A stretch of DNA of 27,617 nucleotides, from positions 1 to 27,617 of the forward strand of contig CAZTXD010000037.1 in the NCBI GenBank assembly GCA_964617995.1, given 5' to 3'. Origin of the DNA: CAZTXD01 sp964617995 (lineage in GTDB: Bacteria; Actinomycetota; Acidimicrobiia; Spongiisociales; ZC4RG35). Position 1 is the first letter of the stretch, and the number at the start of each line of letters is the position of its first letter. The notes beneath the pieces were generated by a model, which ran no database searches, had not been told where the DNA came from, and was given only the letters and a program-made list of their open reading frames with translations. The position numbers and the translations under genes were made by a program. Shown here piece after piece: positions 21,888 through 27,617 of the stretch.

Positions 21888-24800
21888 GTGCCGGCTGCAA
21901 ATACCCAGCTCATCCTCTATCTACCCATGTCGGTCCTGGCATGGCAGGCGCAACATCCCGACCAGCGCCTTCTCGAGACCGAGGCCACCCTCGTGTTCGG
22001 TGACATCAGCGGCTTCACCCCGCTCGTGGAGCAGCGGAGCGCCATGGGACGAAGAGGCGGCGAAGAGGTCACCGACCTCCTCAACCTCGTATTCACCGAT
22101 CTCCTGTCGATTGCACGGGAGGAGGGGGGCGACGTCCTCAAGTTCGGCGGGGATGCCTTCCTGCTCATGTTCGGCGGTGAGGGCGGTGAGGCGAGGGCTG
22201 CTGTTGCCGCCATCGACATGCAAGACGCGCTTTCCCAGTTGGCGGTGCCCGGCCTTTCGATGTCGATGGGTCTCGCCACCGGACCCGTGGAGTTGCACCT
22301 GGCAGGCGACCGTCATCGTGAGCTGGTCGTGACGGGAAAGGCGTTGGCAGGAGCGTTGACGGCGGAAACCGAGGCCCGATCAGGTGAGGTGGTAGTGGGG
22401 CACGAATCCCGAGGTGACCTCCCGGTCGGTGTGCTCGATCCCGAAACCCACCCTCTCTTGGATCTCGCCGACGACCTCGAAGTGCCCCGGACGGAGGCAT
22501 CCCTCGACGAGGTGAACCTCGACCTTGCGGACTATGTGCCTGAGGCGTTGCGTCCCCACCTCACCTTGGGGGGAGCCATGGGTGAGCACCGGCAGGCCAC
22601 CGTCGGCTTCCTCCATATCGCCGTCGAGCCGGACGAGGCGGAACGGACGAGTTCCGCGGTCGGTGAGACCATGTCACTGGTACAGGAGTCGGCGGCGCGT
22701 CATGAAGTCACCTTCCTCGGCAGCGACGTAGACCTCGCCGGGTGCAAGGTCATCCTCGTTGCCGGTGCACCGGTCGCCACGAGCCGGGAGGAAGAGCGTG
22801 TTCTGCGCACCCTCCACCGCGTGATGGAGGAGGCTGGCCCGTTGCCGCTGCGGGCCGGTGTCGCCCGAGGCGTCGTCTTCGCCGCCGATGTGGGAGCACC
22901 CTTCCGGCACGGCTACACCGTCATCGGGGACACGGTGAACCTCGCCGCTCGTCTCATGGGAGCTGCGGGCGAGCGACAACTCCTCACCACAAAACGGGTG
23001 ATCGATCTTTCGCCCACCCGTTTCCGTATCACCCAGCTCCAGCCCATACGGCTCAAAGGGAAGCTGAAACCGGTATCGGCGCTGGCAGTGGGTCCGATCA
23101 CCGGGGTCGACCGTGAAAGTCGAGCCGCGAAGCTGCCGTTGGTGGGACGGGATGATGAGCTGCGGATGATACGCCGCGCCATCACCGATGTTCGGCTGGG
23201 TCTGGGAAGCGCATTGGAGGTGGTGGGCGAAGCCGGGATCGGAAAGACGAGGATCCTCTCGGAGGCCCGCGATCTGGCGGGGACTCTCGACAGCTACACC
23301 CTGGTGTGTGAGGAATACGAGGTGAACACCCCCTACTACATGGCCGGCCATCTGGTCCGGGGAATGCTGGGACTCCAGCCCGACACCCCGTCGTCGGTGG
23401 TGGAGTCCCGCGTCGAGGAGGTCGTGGCCGAGCATGCACCCGAACTCGAGCCGTGGATGCCCCTCATCGGCGTTCCCCTGGGTATAGAGATCCCTGACAC
23501 CCCTACGACCGCGGAGATAGACGCTTCGTTTCGGACATCACGGATGCACGAGAAGGTGGAGCAGTTCCTTGCCGCCGTTCATCCGGGACCGGCCGTCGTC
23601 ATCGTCGAGGATGCCCATTGGATCGACCCTGCCTCGGCGGGGGTGCTGGCGCGTCTGGTGGAAGCAGCCGAGTCGAGGCCCTGGCTGGTCCTCGTGGGGC
23701 GACGGGGGGACGGAACCTGGGTGAGTTCGCCACGGGCCACTGTCTTGCAAATCGAACCGCTCGGGTCGGCGGAGATCGGGGAGCTACTACGGCTCGCCGC
23801 CCGCGAGCACCCGGTCTCCGATCATGACCTCAACAGAGTGGCGGAGCGTTGTGCCGGTCATCCGCTATTCGCCCTCGAACTGCTCGAAGGATATGAAGAG
23901 GGTGAGCTGCCGGATTCGATCGAAGCGAAGATCGCCGAGAGGATCGACCGCCTCGACCCCCGCGACCGCCAAATCCTGCGCTACGCCGCCGTGCTCGGGG
24001 GCACTTTCACTCTCGACCTGCTCGCCGAGGCACTGCCGTCGATGGCCCAGGCCGTGGAGGACTCCGAGACGTGGCGACGCTTGGGCGACTTCCTGGAAGT
24101 CTCGATCATCGGAACGGTCACGTTCCGCCACGACCTCATCCGTGCCGCGGCCTACCGGGGGCTGCCGTATCGCTTCCGGCGCGAGGTGCACGGCGTCGTG
24201 GTCGACGCCCTCGAGCGACGCTTGCGTCGTCGTCCAGAGCGTCACGCCTCGCTGCTGGCGCTCCACCACTCTCAGGCCGAGAACTGGGAAGCGACATGGC
24301 GATTCGCTCTCATGGCAGCCGAGCGGGCCCGGGACCGCTTCGCCACCGCCGAGGCAGCGGAGCTGTATCTGCTGGCGCTGCGGGCGGCCGACCATTTGAC
24401 CGAACTGGACTCCCGGGAGGTCATGGAGGCAGCCGAGTCGCTCGGGGAGATGGCGGGATTGGCGGGAAGGCCCGAAGTGGCCGTGGAAGGATACGAGCGG
24501 GCCGAGCAGCTCGCCCCGGAGGGCACGGTCGATGCCGCCCGGCTGTTGCGTCGCAAGGGAGCACTGCAGATCAATCAGGGTGACTATCCGACTGCCGTCG
24601 CCTTGCTGGAGGAGGGGATGGCGGCGGTGGAGGCGAACGAATCGCACGAGGCAGTCGTGGAGCGGATCGAGTTGATGCTGGCCATGGCGGGTGCCTACTA
24701 CCGCATGGGCGAATTCCAGACCTGCGCCGACATGTGTCGCAGGGCCGTCGCTGAGGCCGATCGGATCGATCACCGCTCCGGCCTGGCCCACGGGGGGTTC

Positions 24801-25622
24801 TTGATGATCCTCACCAATCTCGCCCTCGGTCACGACGACCCCCGCGACTACGGCGGGGAAGCCCTGCAGATATACGAGGAGCTGGGCGACCTGGTCGGCC
24901 AGGGCAACGTGTGGAACAACATGGGTATGGCCGCCTACTACCGGGGCGACTGGGACTCGGCCCTGGAGGCGTGGGAGCGGAGTCGGGAAGCGCGCACCCG
25001 GGCGGGCGATGCCGCCGGGGCGGCCACGTCGATCAACAACCTGGGTGAGGTGTTCTCCGACCGGGGTGACCTGGACCGAGCGGAGGACATGTTTCGGGAC
25101 TCATTGCGGGCCTATCAGGCGGCCGGGTTCCCCACCGGTGTGGCGCTCGCCACCTCCAATCTCGGCCGTGTCGAGTCCCGACGTGGGCAACGGCAGAAGG
25201 CGGTGGGGCTGCTGGAGGAGGCGAGAAGCCTGTTCGCTGAGCTGGGAGCGCAGGCGTTCGTGGCCGAGACCCAGTATCGCATTGCCGAGGCTCATGCCTT
25301 CGGCGGGTGGTTCGAGGAAGCGATATCGGCGCTGACCGGCATCCCCGACGGGATCGAGGTCCTGGGGTTGGTGGCCGGTATCGAGCGGCTGAGGGGTGTG
25401 GCGGCCTGGCATGCCGGGGACCGGGTCACCGCTGAGACTCACCTCATGGCGTCGGTGGCGGCAGCCGAGGAAGCCAACGTTCCCTACGAGGGAGCTCTCA
25501 GCCAGGACTTGTTGGCCAAGCTGTCAGGTGAGTCGGCCATGCAGCATGCGGCGGACGAGATCCTGAGCGACCTGGGGGCCGGGTCTGCCGCCCGGCTTCC
25601 TGTCCCACGATCAGAGAGGTGA
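21888..25622 (+). CDS. soluble-adenylyl-cyclase-like protein: two class III cyclase domains, ATPase and TPR
   Basis: A 1244-residue cytoplasmic protein. The start is the GTG at 21888. Residues 30-200 form cyclase domain C1 with metal-binding D39 (FGDISGF) and D89 (KFGGDAF, Lys85 as adenine-specifying residue). Residues about 230-400 form C2 with T344 in GYTVIGD, and N351 and R355, the transition-state residues in VNLAAR. This C1-metal/C2-Arg split is as in mammalian sAC (ADCY10), giving one active site and a degenerate second one. A Walker A (GEAGIGKT, 447-454) opens an AAA/STAND-type ATPase region, and TPR-like helices fill about 800-1240. The product is expected to be cAMP; regulation through ATPase and TPR domains is inferred. 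It is divergent from the giant peptidase gene and ends 6 bp from the convergent Clp1-like gene. Confidence 0.88.
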   Translation: MPAANTQLILYLPMSVLAWQAQHPDQRLLETEATLVFGDISGFTPLVEQRSAMGRRGGEEVTDLLNLVFTDLLSIAREEGGDVLKFGGDAFLLMFGGEGGEARAAVAAIDMQDALSQLAVPGLSMSMGLATGPVELHLAGDRHRELVVTGKALAGALTAETEARSGEVVVGHESRGDLPVGVLDPETHPLLDLADDLEVPRTEASLDEVNLDLADYVPEALRPHLTLGGAMGEHRQATVGFLHIAVEPDEAERTSSAVGETMSLVQESAARHEVTFLGSDVDLAGCKVILVAGAPVATSREEERVLRTLHRVMEEAGPLPLRAGVARGVVFAADVGAPFRHGYTVIGDTVNLAARLMGAAGERQLLTTKRVIDLSPTRFRITQLQPIRLKGKLKPVSALAVGPITGVDRESRAAKLPLVGRDDELRMIRRAITDVRLGLGSALEVVGEAGIGKTRILSEARDLAGTLDSYTLVCEEYEVNTPYYMAGHLVRGMLGLQPDTPSSVVESRVEEVVAEHAPELEPWMPLIGVPLGIEIPDTPTTAEIDASFRTSRMHEKVEQFLAAVHPGPAVVIVEDAHWIDPASAGVLARLVEAAESRPWLVLVGRRGDGTWVSSPRATVLQIEPLGSAEIGELLRLAAREHPVSDHDLNRVAERCAGHPLFALELLEGYEEGELPDSIEAKIAERIDRLDPRDRQILRYAAVLGGTFTLDLLAEALPSMAQAVEDSETWRRLGDFLEVSIIGTVTFRHDLIRAAAYRGLPYRFRREVHGVVVDALERRLRRRPERHASLLALHHSQAENWEATWRFALMAAERARDRFATAEAAELYLLALRAADHLTELDSREVMEAAESLGEMAGLAGRPEVAVEGYERAEQLAPEGTVDAARLLRRKGALQINQGDYPTAVALLEEGMAAVEANESHEAVVERIELMLAMAGAYYRMGEFQTCADMCRRAVAEADRIDHRSGLAHGGFLMILTNLALGHDDPRDYGGEALQIYEELGDLVGQGNVWNNMGMAAYYRGDWDSALEAWERSREARTRAGDAAGAATSINNLGEVFSDRGDLDRAEDMFRDSLRAYQAAGFPTGVALATSNLGRVESRRGQRQKAVGLLEEARSLFAELGAQAFVAETQYRIAEAHAFGGWFEEAISALTGIPDGIEVLGLVAGIERLRGVAAWHAGDRVTAETHLMASVAAAEEANVPYEGALSQDLLAKLSGESAMQHAADEILSDLGAGSAARLPVPRSER

Positions 25623-25628
25623 CCGCCT

Positions 25629-26513
25629 CTAGAACCCGAACATGACCTCGCGCAACGAGACCGGCCTGGTCTCGAAACTGGCCAGGTCGATGCGGACCGA
25701 GCCGAGCCTCAAACCCTTCATGCCCTCGCCCACGTTGGTGAGGACCCGCACGGCGCCCTCCTCGTACTCCAGCCGCCCCAGGCCCAGGCAGTGGCCGGAA
25801 CCGTCGTGTACCCCGACCAGCAGGTGATCGAGCCGCTCGAGGTCGAGGCCGGCGGGGAGAGTGGGAGCGAAGACGGTCGGTCGGACCCGCCACCGCTCCA
25901 GGGGTCCGGCGAAGGCGTTGGCGAGGCCCTCGGAGCGCCGGGCGGCGCGTTCGTCGGGGGAGCGAACGGAAGTCTCGGGGTCGGCGGGGAGGATGTCGAT
26001 GTCGATCGAGAAGAAGCGGGTGAGCATGCCGACGATGGGCTCCATCTCGCTGCCTCGTTGCAGAGCCACGACCCGGTCCGGCCTGCACAGCTCCATCTTG
26101 TGGTACTTGAGCGTCTCGCCGGCGACCCCCGACACGGCGGCGGTGGTGTCGACGATCACCAGCTCGGCACCGGCCTCGCGGGCTCGCTCCACCATCGCGG
26201 CGGTGGCGATGACCTGCTGGAGCACCAAGCGACTGGGACTCACGGTGCCGACGAAATGCAACGAGTCGGCGACCCCTTCCTCTCCGAGGTCGTCGGGCCG
26301 ACGGATGAGCCTCAGACCCACACAGGTGGGAGGCCCGATCGAGCTGTTGTCGACGTCGGCATCGACCAGAGCGACCAGGCGTCCCCGAGCGGACGCACTG
26401 CCCGCTACGCGGCGTGCCATCGTCGTCTTGCCGGTGTCCATGCCACCCAGCAGCATCAGGGTGGAGGCACCGGCCAGTTCCTCGGCCAGGTCTTCGTGGG
26501 AGGCCTCGCTCAT
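25629..26513 (-). CDS. Clp1/Grc3-like P-loop protein (possible polynucleotide 5'-kinase)
   Basis: A 294-residue protein starting at the ATG at 26513, with TAAGCT 8 nt upstream. The P-loop is G-G-M-D-T-G-K-T-T (23-31), the Clp1/Grc3 pattern with Asp in the loop. A second family mark is the strand VDADVDNSSIGPPT, matching the Clp1 D-x-D-x-G-Q-x-x-x-G-P-P-T motif but with Asp and Asn in place of Gly-Gln. A further strand ending VIVDTT and the helix that follows fit the CLP1_P domain. The C-terminal 100 residues look like a beta domain. Clp1/Grc3 enzymes phosphorylate 5'-OH RNA ends; the Gln change may alter activity. It is cytoplasmic and convergent with the cyclase gene. Confidence 0.78.
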   Translation of the reverse strand: MSEASHEDLAEELAGASTLMLLGGMDTGKTTMARRVAGSASARGRLVALVDADVDNSSIGPPTCVGLRLIRRPDDLGEEGVADSLHFVGTVSPSRLVLQQVIATAAMVERAREAGAELVIVDTTAAVSGVAGETLKYHKMELCRPDRVVALQRGSEMEPIVGMLTRFFSIDIDILPADPETSVRSPDERAARRSEGLANAFAGPLERWRVRPTVFAPTLPAGLDLERLDHLLVGVHDGSGHCLGLGRLEYEEGAVRVLTNVGEGMKGLRLGSVRIDLASFETRPVSLREVMFGF

Positions 26514-26521
26514 GGCGGCTC

Positions 26522-26527
26522 AGCTTA
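26522..26527 (-). promoter_or_regulatory. -10 hexamer of the Clp1-like gene
   Basis: TAAGCT on the minus strand, 8 nt before the ATG at 26513. Confidence 0.45.
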
Positions 26528-26561
26528 GGTAGCGTCCGCCTGGGCCCTCGTCGGGGACGGT

Positions 26562-26567
26562 TAGCGT
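26562..26567 (+). promoter_or_regulatory. -10 hexamer of the SAM hydroxide adenosyltransferase gene
   Basis: TAGCGT, 9 nt before the ATG at 26577. Confidence 0.5.
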
Positions 26568-26576
26568 GACCATCCC

Positions 26577-27395
26577 ATGACCCTTCCCATCACGTTCCTC
26601 TCGGACTTCGGCCACCAGGACGAATTCGTCGGCGTCGTCCACGGTGTCCTGGCGACACTCGCTCCCGAGTCCCGGGTCATCGACCTCACCCATTCGGTCC
26701 CACCCGGCGATGTCCGGGGAGCCGCTCTCGCCCTGACCCGCTCGATCCAGTACCTCCCGCCGGGAGTGGTGCTGGCGGTGGTCGATCCTGGTGTGGGTAC
26801 CGAGCGCAGAGCCATCGCCGTCGAGACCGGCTGGGGCTATTTGGTGGGTCCCGACAACGGCATCCTGTCGCCTGGGGTGGCGATGGTGGGAGGAGCATCC
26901 CGTATAGTCGCCATCGAGAGCGAGGAGGCTCGCATACCCTCCAGCGGCGAGACCTTCCACGGACGCGACGTGTTCGGTCCGGCCGCGGCTCTCCTCGCCT
27001 CGGGGGAGGCGTCGCTCGACGACCTGGGGCCGCTTCTCGATCCGGACACGGTCACCCCGCTCCTCCTTCCGCTACCGGAGACCAAAGAAGGCACCGTCAC
27101 CGGTGAGGCATGGTGGATAGATCGTTTCGGCAACGCCCAGACCAACGTGGGACCCGACGAGCTGATGGCGGTGGGGCTGCGTCCCGGCGCCGTGGTCACG
27201 GTCAAGGTCGGTCCGCGGCTCCATCAGGTGCGTTGGGTCACCGCCTACGGCGACGTGGCCGAACGCGAGATGTTGCTCCACGTCGATTCGAGCGGCCTCA
27301 TGGCGCTGGCGGTGCGGGGAGGCCGTGCCGACGAGGCCCTCGGGCTGGTGGAGGGTACATCGGTGGCGATGGTGGGATCGGTCACAGACGAATGA
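26577..27395 (+). CDS. S-adenosylmethionine hydroxide adenosyltransferase (DUF62 family)
   Basis: A 272-residue protein, the family's usual length. The ATG at 26577 has a TAGCGT -10 directly upstream. The N-terminal half opens with FLSDFGHQDEFVG and contains VDPGVGTERR; the second part has TFHGRDVFGPA. These hold the D70-R77-H128 triad that matches the Asp-Arg-His of the archaeal and bacterial SAM hydroxide adenosyltransferases, which hydrolyse SAM to adenosine and methionine. The related fluorinase and chlorinase lack this His. The start of the C-terminal beta domain (GEAWWIDRFGNAQTN) is also typical. The enzyme probably trims SAM or SAM-derived pools; its physiological role is unclear. The last 14 bp overlap the convergent microprotein gene. 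Confidence 0.9.
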   Translation: MTLPITFLSDFGHQDEFVGVVHGVLATLAPESRVIDLTHSVPPGDVRGAALALTRSIQYLPPGVVLAVVDPGVGTERRAIAVETGWGYLVGPDNGILSPGVAMVGGASRIVAIESEEARIPSSGETFHGRDVFGPAAALLASGEASLDDLGPLLDPDTVTPLLLPLPETKEGTVTGEAWWIDRFGNAQTNVGPDELMAVGLRPGAVVTVKVGPRLHQVRWVTAYGDVAEREMLLHVDSSGLMALAVRGGRADEALGLVEGTSVAMVGSVTDE

Positions 27396-27465
27396 ACCAG
27401 ATCACCCCGGCCACGGCGATCAGGACGAGGAGCACGACGATCACGAAGGCGGTGGCGGGGCGCAT
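27382..27465 (-). CDS. 27-residue single-TM microprotein
   Basis: I read this gene by hand; it is too short for ordinary gene calling. The ATG at 27465 opens 27 codons to the TGA at 27384-27382. The product starts MRPAT, then about 20 hydrophobic residues (VIVVLLVLIAVAGVIWFI) and ends in Arg-Leu. TAGCCT lies 9 nt upstream, the same spacing as for most starts here. It overlaps the end of the convergent SAM hydrolase gene by 14 bp. The length and composition match small membrane proteins; a function cannot be assigned. Confidence 0.55.
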   Translation of the reverse strand: MRPATAFVIVVLLVLIAVAGVIWFIRL

Positions 27466-27474
27466 CGGATCGGC

Positions 27475-27480
27475 AGGCTA
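27475..27480 (-). promoter_or_regulatory. -10 hexamer of the 27-residue microprotein gene
   Basis: TAGCCT on the minus strand, 9 nt before the ATG at 27465. Confidence 0.45.
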
Positions 27481-27536
27481 GCCGGGCGGCTTCTCTGGTT
27501 CTGGAGGAAACGGCCGCAGGCTTCTTTGGTCGTGGG

Positions 27537-27562
27537 CAAACGCATACCGACACAAACGCATA
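27537..27562. repeat. 10-bp direct repeat, possible operator
   Basis: CAAACGCATA occurs at 27537-27546 and 27553-27562, with a 16-bp period, in the gene-free sequence at the right edge. No gene was recognised in 27481-27617. It could be an operator for a gene beyond the window or for the minus-strand microprotein. Confidence 0.4.
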
Positions 27563-27617
27563 GGGCTTGTCGATTTTTCGTGTGGGGTGGTTCGGTGGTG
27601 GCAGGGCGTGCTGGGTT

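Noticed and set aside
1..27617. tRNA, rRNA, insertion sequences and phage genes
   Set aside because: No cloverleaf, transposase, integrase or terminal inverted repeat was found; this is by-eye inspection only, so a tRNAscan or Rfam search could still find a small RNA.

Overview
This window is high-GC actinobacterial chromosome. The evidence for that is a well-conserved mshA (mycothiol biosynthesis, restricted to Actinomycetota), an RsiG-type protein, frequent GTG starts, and many genes whose start codon lies only 7-10 nt after a TANNNT -10 hexamer (leaderless or nearly leaderless). Few genes resemble close streptomycete or mycobacterial versions, so I favour a deep-branching lineage such as Acidimicrobiia, but this cannot be settled from the window. 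Coding density is very high. No rRNA, tRNA, CRISPR array, insertion sequence or phage gene was seen, and no gene-free stretch exceeds 300 bases (the longest is 11705-11994). LAYOUT. 1-1847: zinc uptake and its control, with a truncated ZnuA-type lipoprotein gene (minus) divergent from a Zur/Fur regulator and an overlapping ZnuC-type ATPase. The intergenic region carries promoters and a 10-bp direct repeat that could be the Zur operator. 1841-5328: an ACT-domain protein, a small membrane protein, a membrane-anchored alpha/beta hydrolase that has lost its catalytic residues, a quinone oxidoreductase, and a protein of unknown function. 5422-7618: an unusual MoaD-like domain fused to a polytopic membrane domain, then a secreted coiled-coil/M23 peptidase. 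7673-11704: a tight operon with overlapping or near-touching genes: RsiG-like c-di-GMP-binding protein, asparaginase II family, CelD/BcsL-type acyltransferase, mshA, YbjN-like protein. 11705-11994: a spacer with a cluster of DnaA-box-like sequences. 11995-14121: a SulP anion transporter with fused STAS and cyclic-nucleotide-binding domains. 14195-21778 (minus): a 2527-residue secreted protein with about 36 PLGA[V/I] pentapeptides followed by a C25 (gingipain/caspase-fold) peptidase domain and Ig/PKD-type domains. 21888-25622: a divergently transcribed, soluble-adenylyl-cyclase-like protein (two cyclase domains, ATPase, TPR). 25629-27395: a Clp1/Grc3-like polynucleotide kinase homologue (minus) and a SAM hydroxide adenosyltransferase (plus). 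27382-27465: a 27-residue single-TM microprotein supported by its own -10 element. HOW THE GENES MAY WORK TOGETHER. The best-supported functional units are the zinc module and the mshA operon. A more speculative link is cAMP: the window holds a probable adenylyl cyclase and, about 8 kb away, a transporter with an intact cyclic-nucleotide-binding cassette, with the giant PLGAV/C25 protein between them sharing its promoter region with the cyclase. The most novel item is the PLGAV-repeat/C25 protein. The RsiG-like protein with His in place of Gln in both c-di-GMP motifs, the MoaD-membrane fusion and the catalytically dead hydrolase are the next most interesting.
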